Part shown: piece by piece, positions 8,125 through 17,118 of the stretch
Layout of the letters: each line of letters opens with the position of its first letter
How positions within the stretch are numbered: the first letter of the stretch is position 1
NCBI RefSeq assembly: GCF_006715025.1
Contig: NZ_VFMK01000001.1
Coordinates: forward strand, 1,364,001-1,428,000
Direction: 5' to 3'
DNA from: Serratia fonticola
Lineage (GTDB): Bacteria > Pseudomonadota > Gammaproteobacteria > Enterobacterales > Enterobacteriaceae
Length of the DNA: 64,000 nucleotides
Notes under the pieces: generated by a model
The model's database searches: none
The model's input: the letters and a program-made list of their open reading frames with translations, nothing else
What the model was told of the DNA's origin: nothing
Translations under genes and position numbers: made by a program

Positions 8125-9392
8125 AGATGATTGTCATTGCCGATGATTTTACCGGTGCCAATGATACAGGTGTGCAACTGGCAAAAAAGGGCGCGCGTAC
8201 TGACGTTGTCCTCGACGCTCTGCCTCAGTCCACGCATCGCAGCGATGTTCTGGTCATCAACACGGAAAGCCGGGCACTGCCTGCCGCTTTGGCCAGGAGC
8301 AAAGTGATAGAGGCGTTACAGCCTTACTGTCAAAGTGATACGCCGCCGCTGGTTTATAAAAAAATCGACTCGACTTTCCGTGGCAACGTTGGCGCGGAAA
8401 TTGAGGCGGCAATAGTGGCCAGTGGGGTGCAATTGGCTATTGTCGCTGCCGCTATTCCTGCTGCAGGCCGGGTAACGTTGAAGGGGGAATGCCGGGTTCA
8501 TGGCCTGCCGTTAGCGGAGACAGAGTTTGCCAGTGACCCGAAGACGCCGATCGTTTCCTCACATATCAAGACCTTGATTGGGCTACAGACGGCCTATCCC
8601 ATTCATGAGCTGGGTTTACAGGTGGTGCGCAGCGATCTGCTGGTGACGCAGCTGCAACGCTTGAGCCAGGCTGGGCCCGCGATTGTGGTTGTGGATGCAG
8701 AAAGCGATGGCGATCTGGCGCTGCTCGCGCAGGCAATCATGCAACTTGGCTCCCGCTGTTTACTGGTCGGGGCCGCTGGGCTTGCGAATGCTCTGCCTGC
8801 CAGCTGTTATCTCACGGCGCGGCAAAGATTGCCTGTCTTGGTGGTGGCCGGTTCGATGAGTGAAGCTACCCGGCAACAGATTATTTTTGCGGCAGAAGAA
8901 AAAGCGCTTGGCATTCTGGATATTGACGTCGAAGGGCTATTGCAGCCGGACAGTCAGGCCGTCGTGGATGAAATCACTCGCCAGGCGGTGAGCGTGCTGC
9001 GCGACAGGCAGCATTGCGTATTGCGCACCAGCAAAGATGCCGATGCCCGTCTGATGATCGATACGCTGTGCGAAAAATATGCTCTCTCACGCCAACAGTT
9101 GGGGGACAAGATCAGCCAGACATTAGGCCTGATGACGTTGGCGATCATTAATCAGGCACAAATTGGCGGGCTATTTCTGACCGGCGGAGACATCGCGATT
9201 GCCGTTGCCAGAGCGTTAGGGGCCGAGGGTTACCGTATTACCAGTGAAGTGGTTCCTTGTGTGCCTTGCGGTACTTTCGTTAACAGCGAGATAGACGATC
9301 TGCCAGTGATCACCAAGGCGGGTGGATTTGGTGGTACGTCTACCCTGCGTGATGCACTTTATTTTATTGAGGAGATGTACAGTGGCAAATAA
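8121..9392 (+). CDS. dtnK: Four-carbon acid sugar kinase (DUF1537), probably D-threonate kinase
   Basis: The 423-residue protein has the DUF1537 kinase architecture: N-terminal IADDFTGANDTG (residues 5-16) and a C-terminal nucleotide-binding region with LTGGDIA and VPCGTF. Members phosphorylate tetronic acids on the 4-hydroxyl. Pairing with PdxA2 is the signature of the D-threonate route (DtnK then PdxA2, giving dihydroxyacetone phosphate). The start is GTG, coupled to the permease stop and preceded by GGAGGAT. OtnK, which acts on oxo-tetronates, is the main alternative, but that enzyme usually neighbours OtnC aldolase, which is not seen here. Confidence 0.85.
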   Translation: MKMIVIADDFTGANDTGVQLAKKGARTDVVLDALPQSTHRSDVLVINTESRALPAALARSKVIEALQPYCQSDTPPLVYKKIDSTFRGNVGAEIEAAIVASGVQLAIVAAAIPAAGRVTLKGECRVHGLPLAETEFASDPKTPIVSSHIKTLIGLQTAYPIHELGLQVVRSDLLVTQLQRLSQAGPAIVVVDAESDGDLALLAQAIMQLGSRCLLVGAAGLANALPASCYLTARQRLPVLVVAGSMSEATRQQIIFAAEEKALGILDIDVEGLLQPDSQAVVDEITRQAVSVLRDRQHCVLRTSKDADARLMIDTLCEKYALSRQQLGDKISQTLGLMTLAIINQAQIGGLFLTGGDIAIAVARALGAEGYRITSEVVPCVPCGTFVNSEIDDLPVITKAGGFGGTSTLRDALYFIEEMYSGK

Positions 9393-10365
9393 CACGATTG
9401 CAGTCACCATGGGCGATCCGGCAGGCATTGGGCCAGAGATTATCATCAAGGCCTTGTCGGAAGGTGAGTTGGCGGGGAAACCTGCAGTGGTGGTGGGCTG
9501 TCTGCAAACGTTGCAACGTATCCAGTCATTGGCGATCACGCCAAAAGTGGAGTTGAAACCGATTCTGCAGGTTTCGCAGGCACGTTTTGCGCCCGGTATT
9601 ATTAACGTCATTGATGAACCGCTAACAGATCCCGCAGCGCTGATACCCGGGAAAGTACAGGCTCAGGCGGGCGATCTGGCGTACCGGTGCGTAAAGCGTG
9701 CTACCGAACTGGCCATGGCGGGTGAGGTTATGGCCATCGCTACTGCACCGTTAAACAAAGAAGCATTGCATTTGGCAGGCCATCTGTACCCAGGCCATAC
9801 CGAACTGTTGGCGAAGCTCACCCACAGCCGGGATTACGCGATGGTACTGTATACCGATAAATTGAAAGTGATCCATGTGTCTACCCATATCGCTCTGCGC
9901 AAGTTCCTTGATACGCTGAATGCTGAGCGGATTGAAACGGTGGTGGCGATGGCGGATACCTTCCTTAAACGTGTTGGCTTTAAGCAGCCAAGGATTGCGG
10001 TGGCCGGTGTCAACCCACATGCGGGCGAAAATGGCTTGTTCGGCGATGAGGAGATCCAGATTGTCAGCCCGGCTATTGCTGCTGCGAGGCAACGTGGCAT
10101 TGATGTAACGGGCCCCTGCCCGCCGGATACCGTGTTTCTGCAAGCCTATGAGGGGCAATACGATATGGTGGTCGCCATGTATCACGATCAGGGACATATC
10201 CCCCTGAAACTGCTGGGCTTTTATGACGGGGTTAACATCACGGCAGGCTTGCCGTTCATCCGCACCTCGGCTGACCACGGTACCGCATTTGATATTGCCT
10301 GGACAGGTAAAGCCAAGTCTGAGAGCATGGCAATCTCGATTAAATTAGCCACTCAGTTGGCGTGA
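9382..10365 (+). CDS. pdxA2: 4-phospho-D-threonate 3-dehydrogenase PdxA2
   Basis: This 327-residue PdxA-family NAD-dependent dehydrogenase carries MGDPAGIGPE near residue 10, TAPLNKEAL, PGHTE, GVNPHAGE and MYHDQGHIPLK; the histidines and aspartate of the last motifs bind the metal. In the tetronate pathway it oxidises 4-phospho-D-threonate, which decarboxylates to dihydroxyacetone phosphate. The GTG at 9382 was chosen because it overlaps the kinase stop and follows GAGGAG; the open frame continues upstream inside dtnK. A role in vitamin B6 synthesis (PdxA proper) is less likely in this context. Confidence 0.88.
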   Translation: MANNTIAVTMGDPAGIGPEIIIKALSEGELAGKPAVVVGCLQTLQRIQSLAITPKVELKPILQVSQARFAPGIINVIDEPLTDPAALIPGKVQAQAGDLAYRCVKRATELAMAGEVMAIATAPLNKEALHLAGHLYPGHTELLAKLTHSRDYAMVLYTDKLKVIHVSTHIALRKFLDTLNAERIETVVAMADTFLKRVGFKQPRIAVAGVNPHAGENGLFGDEEIQIVSPAIAAARQRGIDVTGPCPPDTVFLQAYEGQYDMVVAMYHDQGHIPLKLLGFYDGVNITAGLPFIRTSADHGTAFDIAWTGKAKSESMAISIKLATQLA

Positions 10366-10378
10366 TTCAGCGGATGTT

Positions 10379-11137
10379 ATGAAGCCACAAAGTCGCCAGG
10401 ACCAGATTCTGGAATACCTGAAAGCCCATAATCTGGTCACTGTTGAGCAACTGGTCAGCGCTATCGATGCCTCTCCTGCCACCATCCGGCGTGATCTGAT
10501 CAAGCTCGATGAGCAGGGGATCATCAATCGCAGCCATGGCGGCGTGGCGCTCAACCGTTTTATCCCTGCACAACCCACCACCAACGAGAAGCAATTGCGC
10601 CATCCTCAGGAAAAGAGGGCTATCGCTCTGCGTGCGGTCTCCATGGTTAAAGCCGGGGATGCGGTCGTGTTGGATGCAGGCACCACGATGCTGGAGTTGG
10701 CGAGACATTTAACCCATCTTCCGTTACGGGTGATCACCGCCGATTTGCATATCGCACTGTTTTTATCTGGGTTCAAACAGATAGAAGTGACCATTATCGG
10801 TGGCCGGATTGATGACAGTAGTCAGTCCTGCATCGGCGATCATGGCCGCAGGCTGTTGCGGGGCATTTACCCGGATATCGCTTTTGTCAGCTGCAACTCG
10901 TGGAGTATTGAGAAAGGCATTACTACCCCCACCGAAGAGAAAGCGGGTTTGAAGCAGGATCTGATCGCCAATGCCCGCCAGCGGGTGTTGCTGGCGGATA
11001 GCAGCAAATATGGCGCTTATTCGCTGTTCTGCGTCGCGCCGCTAGCCAGTTTGACCGACATCGTTACCGACAGTGCATTGCCAGCAGAAGTACAACGGCA
11101 ATTAGCGCAGTTGCCTGGCCAATTATGCCTGGCGTAG
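10379..11137 (+). CDS. DeoR/GlpR-family transcriptional regulator
   Basis: The 252-residue protein has an N-terminal winged helix (residues 5-58, with SPATIRRDLIKLDEQG as recognition helix) and a C-terminal sugar-phosphate sensor domain (VLDAGTTMLELARHL and DSSKYGAYSLF), as in DeoR-family repressors. It is the last gene of the permease-dtnK-pdxA2 run, 13 bases after pdxA2, and is the obvious candidate to bind the array at 7042-7153. The effector is unknown; a phosphorylated tetronate would fit. Confidence 0.88.
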   Translation: MKPQSRQDQILEYLKAHNLVTVEQLVSAIDASPATIRRDLIKLDEQGIINRSHGGVALNRFIPAQPTTNEKQLRHPQEKRAIALRAVSMVKAGDAVVLDAGTTMLELARHLTHLPLRVITADLHIALFLSGFKQIEVTIIGGRIDDSSQSCIGDHGRRLLRGIYPDIAFVSCNSWSIEKGITTPTEEKAGLKQDLIANARQRVLLADSSKYGAYSLFCVAPLASLTDIVTDSALPAEVQRQLAQLPGQLCLA

Positions 11138-11328
11138 TTGAGCCCATTTGCGTCACCCATGCACATTCCGGATAACATTCATTTTACTTCTACCCTCACA
11201 TTGTTCGGTTGAACAACGTGATGAACCCCTGATTAAGCGCGAATTTATTTTGTATCTCTTATCATTTTAAGTTACATATCGTTAACAAGTGTAACTTTCA
11301 TTGAGAGATGACACAGAAAGGGGGAAGG

Positions 11329-12711
11329 ATGGATTTAGTGATCGGATGGCTGTCAGCCATTAACGGTGTGGTTTGGGGGGTTCCGATGCTCATCGGTATT
11401 CTGGGTATCGGTATTTTTCTGCAAATAAGGCTGTCTTTTTTACCCATTCGCCGTTTAGGCACCGGTTTCAAATTACTCTTCGAGCGTAATCATCATAAGG
11501 GTGACGGGCAGATTTCACCTTTCAACGCGTTAATGACCGCCTTATCCGCGACGATCGGTACTGGTAATATTGCCGGAGTCGCAACGGCAGTGGTCCTCGG
11601 TGGTCCTGGCGCGCTGTTCTGGATGTGGATCACCGCATTAGTGGGAATGGCCACCAAATATTCTGAGGCGGTACTCGCCGTGCGTTTCCGTGAGGTAGAC
11701 TCGCGTGGGCATTTTGTCGGCGGCCCGATGTACTATATCAAGCATGGCTTAGGTAAAAACTGGATGTGGCTGGGAACGCTGTTTGCCTTTTTCGGCAGCA
11801 TTGCCGGTTTTGGTATTGGCAATACCGTACAGGCCAATTCGATTGCCGATGCCTTGAACAGTAACTTTGGCATCTCCAATACGGTAACGGCTGCGGTGCT
11901 GGTAGTGTTGGTTGGCGCGGTGCTGATCGGTGGGATTAAACGTATTGCTGATGTTGCAGGGAAGCTGGTGCCGTTGATGACGGTGGGCTACTTTGGCGCC
12001 GGGATCATCGTGTTGGGAATGAACGTTACTGAAATCCCCGCGGCTTTTTCGCTAATCATCACTTCCGCATTTACGCCAGTGGCAGCGCAAGGCGGCTTTG
12101 CCGGTGCAGCGGTGTGGGCGGCAATCCGCTTTGGCGTGGCGCGTGGGGTGTTTTCCAACGAAGCAGGCTTGGGGAGTGCCCCCATTGCGCATGCGGCGGC
12201 GAAAACGCAAAACCCGATTCGCCAAGGGCTGATCGCCATGTTGGGCACGTTTATTGATACCATCATTGTTTGTTCCGTGACCGGCCTGACCATCATTATC
12301 AGTGGCAAATGGCTCAGCGGCGAAACGGGGGCAACGCTGACCTCGTCCGCGTTCTCATCGGTGTTGCCGGGGGGCAATTATATTGTTGCCGTCGCATTGG
12401 CCATCTTTGCCTTTACCACCATTCTTGGTTGGAGCTTTTATGGTGAAAAGTGCATTCAGTATCTCTTTGGGCCCAAAATGATCGTGCCTTTCCGCATTGC
12501 CTGGATTATCGCTTTGCCCATTGGTGCAACACAGTCGCTTGAGTTCGTCTGGTTATTGGCGGATACACTTAATGCGATGATGGCGATCCCCAACCTGATT
12601 GCCCTGGCGCTGCTCAGCCCAGTAGTGTATCGCCTGACACGCGAGCATATTCACGATGTTAACGCCCCGAGCCTGACGGCTAAAAGCACCATCAATGAGA
12701 GTATGCGATAA
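11329..12711 (+). CDS. Alanine/glycine:cation symporter family protein (AGCS)
   Basis: This 460-residue membrane protein belongs to the AGCS sodium:alanine/glycine symporters, with about eleven membrane segments and the signature NALMTALSATIGTGNIAGVA split around residues 68-90. It likely takes up alanine or glycine with sodium or protons. The ATG at 11329 follows GGGGGAAGG; an earlier ATG at 11308 has a weaker context. A 190-base intergenic region precedes it, so it is probably its own transcript. It does not belong to the E. coli order in this region. Confidence 0.88.
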   Translation: MDLVIGWLSAINGVVWGVPMLIGILGIGIFLQIRLSFLPIRRLGTGFKLLFERNHHKGDGQISPFNALMTALSATIGTGNIAGVATAVVLGGPGALFWMWITALVGMATKYSEAVLAVRFREVDSRGHFVGGPMYYIKHGLGKNWMWLGTLFAFFGSIAGFGIGNTVQANSIADALNSNFGISNTVTAAVLVVLVGAVLIGGIKRIADVAGKLVPLMTVGYFGAGIIVLGMNVTEIPAAFSLIITSAFTPVAAQGGFAGAAVWAAIRFGVARGVFSNEAGLGSAPIAHAAAKTQNPIRQGLIAMLGTFIDTIIVCSVTGLTIIISGKWLSGETGATLTSSAFSSVLPGGNYIVAVALAIFAFTTILGWSFYGEKCIQYLFGPKMIVPFRIAWIIALPIGATQSLEFVWLLADTLNAMMAIPNLIALALLSPVVYRLTREHIHDVNAPSLTAKSTINESMR

Positions 12712-12717
12712 AACAGT

Positions 12718-12737
12718 GGGGCAGCCTTGGCTGCCCC
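12718..12737. terminator. Hairpin between the symporter gene and speD
   Basis: A perfect 9-bp inverted repeat (GGGGCAGCC / GGCTGCCCC, 2-base spacer) fills the 31-base convergent gap. Reading toward speD's downstream side it is followed by TGTTTTAT. It probably ends both transcripts. Confidence 0.7.
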
Positions 12738-12742
12738 TGTAC

Positions 12743-13537
12743 TTACAGCGGTGGAATGTTGCGGCCGTAGTAGATCTCCTGCATCTCTTTCCACAGCAGA
12801 TCGGTGATCCTTTTCCGTTCAGTCTCGCTTAACTCTTCCGGTTTGGCGTTGAACAAGTAGTGTTTCAGGTCAAAATCCTTCAGCAGCATCTTGGTGTGGA
12901 AGATGTTCTCCTGATACACGTTTACATCCATCATGTGGTACAGCGCTTTCATGTCCTCAGACATAAAATTCTGGATCGAATTGATCTCATGGTCGATGTA
13001 ATGCTTCACGCCGTTCACGTCGCGGGTAAAGCCGCGCACGCGATAATCCATGGTGACGATATCGGATTCCAACTGATGGATCAGATAGTTCAGCGCTTTG
13101 AGTGGCGAAATCACGCCGCAGGTTGAGACTTCAATATCGGCACGGAAGGTACACAGACCGCCTTCGGGATGGCTTTCCGGATAGGTGTGAACACAGATAT
13201 GGCTTTTATCCAGGTGGGCAACCACGGTATTTGGCAGTGGGCCAGGATGCTCGGAGGTATCCACGTCTTTCGGATCGACCGGTTCTTCGCTCACCAGAAT
13301 GGTGACGCTGGCGCCTTGGGGATCGTAATCCTGACGGGCGATGTTGAGAATATTGGCGCCAATGATCGAACAGGTTTCACTGAGGATCTCAGTCAGGCGG
13401 TTGGCATTGTATTGTTCGTCAATATAGGCGATATAGCCATCGCGATCGTCTGCGGTTTTGGCGTAACAAATATCATAAATACAAAAACTCAGGCTTTTGG
13501 TCAGGTTGTTGAAGCCGTGCAGTTTAAGCTTGTGCAA
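12743..13537 (-). CDS. speD: S-adenosylmethionine decarboxylase proenzyme SpeD
   Basis: SpeD decarboxylates S-adenosylmethionine to supply aminopropyl groups for spermidine. It is made as a proenzyme that cleaves itself to a pyruvoyl enzyme. The 264-residue product matches E. coli SpeD in length, and the cleavage site region KSHICVHTYPESHPEGG is intact. The start is TTG at 13537, preceded by a very strong AAAGGAGGTG (13544-13553) at ideal spacing; extending to the first in-frame start would add 25 unrelated residues. It follows speE by 114 bases; part of that gap is a dispersed repeat fragment. Confidence 0.95.
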   Translation of the reverse strand: MHKLKLHGFNNLTKSLSFCIYDICYAKTADDRDGYIAYIDEQYNANRLTEILSETCSIIGANILNIARQDYDPQGASVTILVSEEPVDPKDVDTSEHPGPLPNTVVAHLDKSHICVHTYPESHPEGGLCTFRADIEVSTCGVISPLKALNYLIHQLESDIVTMDYRVRGFTRDVNGVKHYIDHEINSIQNFMSEDMKALYHMMDVNVYQENIFHTKMLLKDFDLKHYLFNAKPEELSETERKRITDLLWKEMQEIYYGRNIPPL

Positions 13538-13571
13538 TTGGTTCACCTCCTTTAACCCGTCGTTTTTCACG

Positions 13572-13642
13572 TTGCCACCTGGCTGCGCCGTAGTGAGTGC
13601 TGTGAGGCCCAAGAGCGGCCAACATGAAATCCATAGGGTATA
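13572..13642. repeat. Truncated copy of the dispersed repeat (right half)
   Basis: The segment shows GAGCGGCCAAC then GAAATCCATAGGGTATA at 13626-13642, matching the right ends of the copies at 16.8 and 59.8 kb. Upstream bases (CACCTGGCTGCGCC) match their CGCCTGGCTGC stretch. No left end is present. It separates speE from speD within one transcript. Confidence 0.65.
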
Positions 13643-13651
13643 TCTTCTCGC

Positions 13652-14515
13652 TTAACGTGAAACGTTCAGGGCATTGAGCAAATACTGTGGCAGAGCAAAG
13701 CTGCCAGCATGAATTGCCGGATTATAGTAGCGGCAGTCTAAGCCACTTTGATGAAAGCGTTGTTGCAGCGTGGCCACATCAAGTTGACGCAGTGCCGGAT
13801 CCTGGCTGGCCCAGGCAAACGTCATGATGCCGCCATAATAGGTCGGAATAGCAGCCTGGTAGAAGCTGACATCGTTAAAGTATTGGCTGAGCCTGGTATG
13901 GCTGTTGACCGCCTCGTCCTGTTGCAGGAAGCAGACGCCGTTCTGTGCCACAAAGATGCCACCTTCGTTCAGGCAGCGTGCGCAACCTTCATAGAAGGCA
14001 GAGGTAAACAGGCTTTCACCGGGGCCGATAGGATCGGTACAGTCGGAAATAATCACGTCGAATTTGTCATCGGTCTGATTAACAAAGTTGACGCCATCAT
14101 CAATCACCAGTTTGAAACGGGGATCGTCATAGGAACCGGCGTTGTGGTTGGGCAGATATTGGCGGCAGAATTCCACCACGCCTGCGTCGATTTCCACCAT
14201 GGTGATCTGCTCAACGCCGTGATGACGGCTCACTTCACGCAGCATACCGCCGTCGCCGCCGCCAATGATCAACACCTTTTTAGCCTGGCCGTGCGCTAAT
14301 ATTGGCACGTGAGCCATCATTTCGTGATAGATAAACTCATCACGCTCGGTAGTTTGCACCACGCCGTCGAGAGCCATCACGCGGCCCATTACCGGGTTTT
14401 CGAAGATCACCAGATCCTGATGCTCGGTCTTTTCACGGTAAAGCACGTTCTCTACCGAAAAATACTGGCCAAAGTTGGCATGCAGCGTTTCATACCAAAA
14501 ATCTTTCTGGGTCAT
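13652..14515 (-). CDS. speE: Spermidine synthase SpeE
   Basis: SpeE transfers the aminopropyl group of decarboxylated S-adenosylmethionine to putrescine. The 287-residue protein aligns closely with the E. coli enzyme (FGQYFSVENVLYREKT, ALDGVVQTTERDEFIYHEMM) and has the GGGDGGMLREV cofactor loop near residue 84 and the ISDCTDPIGPGESLF active-site segment. It is the upstream gene of the speE-speD pair. Together with speA and speB elsewhere in the window, most of the arginine-to-spermidine route is encoded here. Confidence 0.97.
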   Translation of the reverse strand: MTQKDFWYETLHANFGQYFSVENVLYREKTEHQDLVIFENPVMGRVMALDGVVQTTERDEFIYHEMMAHVPILAHGQAKKVLIIGGGDGGMLREVSRHHGVEQITMVEIDAGVVEFCRQYLPNHNAGSYDDPRFKLVIDDGVNFVNQTDDKFDVIISDCTDPIGPGESLFTSAFYEGCARCLNEGGIFVAQNGVCFLQQDEAVNSHTRLSQYFNDVSFYQAAIPTYYGGIMTFAWASQDPALRQLDVATLQQRFHQSGLDCRYYNPAIHAGSFALPQYLLNALNVSR

Positions 14516-14666
14516 GTGCGGGTTACTCCGTAATAACAGCCATGAAAAATAGGCGCAACATCATAAACCCTCGTTGCTGAAAGTTACAGCATTGTTGGCC
14601 TGCATGTTGATGGCTCATGGCCAACTCTGCCGGTTGATAAAAGGCGGAGTTGGCGGATGGGGGAGG

Positions 14667-15017
14667 TTAGTTTGCGTAAGCCAGCAGGCTTAATGAATCA
14701 CGTGCCAGAGATTTGCATTTATTTGGGGTAGGGATGGCAATGCCGCTGAGATCGCGATAACTGTCTTCACCGAGTGCCTTCATATTAAAACTATTGTAAT
14801 TGGTCAAATCCCAGCGGTTCTGCTGGGCAAAATAGACAATGGCGCGTTTGATTTGCGTGTTCGGTAAATCGTTGTAACCGCAGTCATTCTTGAGGTAGAC
14901 AAATACCGCGGTCAGATCGGCCAGATCTTCCGCTTCAGATTCATTCAGCGCCAGGCTGGTATTGGAAAAGCCGAGCATAGAGAGCAACAGCATCAATAAC
15001 GTTGTTTTTTTCATCAT
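14667..15017 (-). CDS. yacC: YacC family pilotin-like protein
   Basis: This 116-residue protein has a signal peptide (KKTTLLMLLLSMLGF...SLA) and a mature part nearly identical in pattern to E. coli YacC (ESEAEDLADLTAVFVYLKND; ALGEDSYRDLSGI). The family resembles the GspS-beta/AspS pilotins of type II secretion, but no secretin gene is nearby and the function is not established. Start at 15017 was chosen over the TTG at 15035 because it gives a standard signal peptide and has AGG nine bases upstream. It keeps the E. coli position between speE and cueO. Confidence 0.9.
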   Translation of the reverse strand: MMKKTTLLMLLLSMLGFSNTSLALNESEAEDLADLTAVFVYLKNDCGYNDLPNTQIKRAIVYFAQQNRWDLTNYNSFNMKALGEDSYRDLSGIAIPTPNKCKSLARDSLSLLAYAN

Positions 15018-15113
15018 GGAAATAGACCTGTTCAATATTCTTCGACGTTACCACACTTGTCTGTAAAGGCACCAAATTTATTACACGGTCTTAACCCTTT
15101 TAAGAGTAAACGC

Positions 15114-15144
15114 TTGACCTTCCTCCAAGGGGAGGGTTTAGGCT
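15114..15144 (+). promoter_or_regulatory. CueR-type copper promoter of cueO
   Basis: A -35 TTGACC (15114-15119) and a -10 TAGGCT (15139-15144) are separated by 19 bp, the long spacer typical of MerR-family activated promoters. The spacer contains the inverted repeat ACCTTCC / GGAGGGT (one mismatch), as in known CueR sites at copA and cueO. Copper-dependent activation is inferred from this match. Confidence 0.85.
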
Positions 15145-15186
15145 GCGACGCTTAAGCTATCAATCACTGAGAAAAGGGAGTCAGCG

Positions 15187-16803
15187 ATGTTACGCCGTGA
15201 TTTTATTAAATTGACCGCCGCATTGGGGGCAGCAAGTGCTTTACCATTATGGAGCCGTGCCGCCTGGGCGGCCGATCGGCCAGCTTTACCGATCCCAGCC
15301 ATATTGACGCCAGACGCACAGGGAAAGATTGCACTGGCGCTGCAAACTGGTGAGATGAACTGGTTACCCAATATGGCCACCAAAACCTGGGGGATCAACG
15401 GCGGGTTACTTGGCCCGGCAGTACGTCTGCAACGTGGCAAGTCAGTGACCGTGGATATCCGCAATACACTGCCTGAAGCCAGCACGGTGCATTGGCACGG
15501 GTTGGAAATCCCCGGTGATGTTGATGGGGGCCCGCATGCCTTGATCCAGCCGGGTGCCACGCGAACCGTGAGTTTCACCGTAGAGCAACCGGCGGCAACC
15601 TGCTGGTTCCACCCGCATACCCACGGCAAAACGGGCCAGCAGGTGATGATGGGGTTAGGAGGGCTGGTGTTGCTGGAGGATGACGAGAGCCGTCAATTGC
15701 CGTTGCCGAAAACCTGGGGTAAAGACGATTTCCCTGTGATCCTGCAGGATAAACGCCTGGGTAAAGATGGCCAGATTGAATATCAGTTGGACATCATGAG
15801 TGCGGCTGTCGGCTGGTTTGGCGACCGGATGTTTACCAACGGCGCAACCTATCCACAGCATATTGCACCGCGCGGTTGGCTGCGTCTGCGCTTCTTGAAC
15901 GGCTGTAACGCCCGTTCGCTCAACCTGGCTGCCAGCGATAATCGGCCTTTATATGTGATTGCCAGTGACGGTGGATTCCTTGGCGAACCGGTAAAACTGA
16001 CTGAATTACCGTTGCTGATGGGCGAACGCTTTGAGGTACTGGTTGATGCCTCTGATGGTAAGCCTTTTGATATTGTTACCCTGCCGGTGAAGCAGATGGG
16101 CATGACGTTGGCCCCGTTCGACCAGCCATTGCCGGTATTGCATATCCAGCCTTCGCTGGAGCATGGCGTGAAATCGATGCCGGACAGCCTGGTGAAACTC
16201 CCTGTTTTGCCATCGCTGGCCGGGGTAAAGGAACGCTGGTTGCAGCTGATGATGGATCCTAAACTCGATATGTTGGGTATGCAGGCTTTGATGGATCGCT
16301 ACGGTCATCAGGCGATGGCGGGCATGAGCATGGATCACGGCAGTGCGGCTAACAGCATGGCTGGTATGGATCATGGTGAGATGAAGGGGATGGATCACGG
16401 CAGTATGCCTGCGATGGATCACAGTAAGATGGATCATGGCAGCAAGCCGTTTGATTTCAGCCACGGTAATACCATTAACGGTAAAGCTTTCGATATGGCC
16501 AAGCCGATGTTCGACGTCAAGCGGGGCCAATACGAGAAGTGGACCATTTCCGGTGAAGGCGACATGATGCTGCATCCGTTCCACATTCACGGTGCCCAGT
16601 TCCGTATTCTTTCAGAGAATGGTAAGCCCCCGGTGGCGCACCGTGCTGGCTGGAAAGATACGGTGCTGGTCGAAGGCCAGCGCAGTGAGGTGCTGGTACG
16701 CTTCAATCATCTTGCCAGTGCAGAGCAGGCCTATATGGCGCATTGCCATCTGCTGGAGCACGAAGATACAGGAATGATGTTGGGCTTTACCGTGACCGGT
16801 TGA
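15187..16803 (+). CDS. cueO: Periplasmic multicopper oxidase CueO
   Basis: CueO oxidises Cu(I) to Cu(II) in the periplasm and protects against copper. The 538-residue protein has a Tat signal (RRDFIKL, residues 3-9), three cupredoxin domains and the copper motifs HWHG, HPHTHG, HPFHIHG and HCHLLEHEDTGM. A methionine-histidine insert (about residues 375-420, with repeated MDHG) covers the type 1 site as in E. coli and is the likely Cu(I) substrate region. Length is close to the 516 of E. coli. It has its own CueR-type promoter. Confidence 0.96.
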   Translation: MLRRDFIKLTAALGAASALPLWSRAAWAADRPALPIPAILTPDAQGKIALALQTGEMNWLPNMATKTWGINGGLLGPAVRLQRGKSVTVDIRNTLPEASTVHWHGLEIPGDVDGGPHALIQPGATRTVSFTVEQPAATCWFHPHTHGKTGQQVMMGLGGLVLLEDDESRQLPLPKTWGKDDFPVILQDKRLGKDGQIEYQLDIMSAAVGWFGDRMFTNGATYPQHIAPRGWLRLRFLNGCNARSLNLAASDNRPLYVIASDGGFLGEPVKLTELPLLMGERFEVLVDASDGKPFDIVTLPVKQMGMTLAPFDQPLPVLHIQPSLEHGVKSMPDSLVKLPVLPSLAGVKERWLQLMMDPKLDMLGMQALMDRYGHQAMAGMSMDHGSAANSMAGMDHGEMKGMDHGSMPAMDHSKMDHGSKPFDFSHGNTINGKAFDMAKPMFDVKRGQYEKWTISGEGDMMLHPFHIHGAQFRILSENGKPPVAHRAGWKDTVLVEGQRSEVLVRFNHLASAEQAYMAHCHLLEHEDTGMMLGFTVTG

Positions 16804-17005
16804 TATCCCCGTCGTATTTTAAGCTGCAGCGTTGTTACCTGCACTTGATTACTAGGCCCATCCGTGGGCCTAGCCCTAAAGGGCCGCTGCAAGCAGCGTT
16901 CAAATCTGATCCCGACAGATTTGTCACCCCAGTCACTTACAAAAGTAAGCTTCTGGGGATGAGCAAGCTTGTCGCCTGGCTGCAACTTGAAATCCATAGG
17001 GTATA
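16804..17005. repeat. Long copy of the dispersed repeat (202 bp)
   Basis: The element runs from TATCCCCGTCGTATTTTAAG at 16804 to GAAATCCATAGGGTATA ending at 17005. Internally it has GCTGCAGCGTTGTTACCTGCAC, a hairpin around GGCCCATCCGTGGGCC, and GTCACCCCAGTCACTTAC. The same order of blocks is found in the copies at 34.4 and 59.8 kb. It fills most of the 315-base cueO-hpt gap, leaving about 110 bases for the hpt promoter. Confidence 0.8.
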
Positions 17006-17118
17006 AAGTTTGTGGTTACAAAAAGGGGCAAAGAAACAGTGAGGACGCGCTCGCGTCGCCACCGCCTGCCAGCTATGCTAAACTCTGCGCCCTTCTTCCG
17101 GCAACTGACCTGAAAACT

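Noticed and set aside
14576..14624. Possible left-arm fragment of the dispersed repeat upstream of yacC
   Set aside because: CTGAAAGTTACAGCATTGTTGGCCTGCATG is similar to the left arm, but there are no terminal bases and no right arm.
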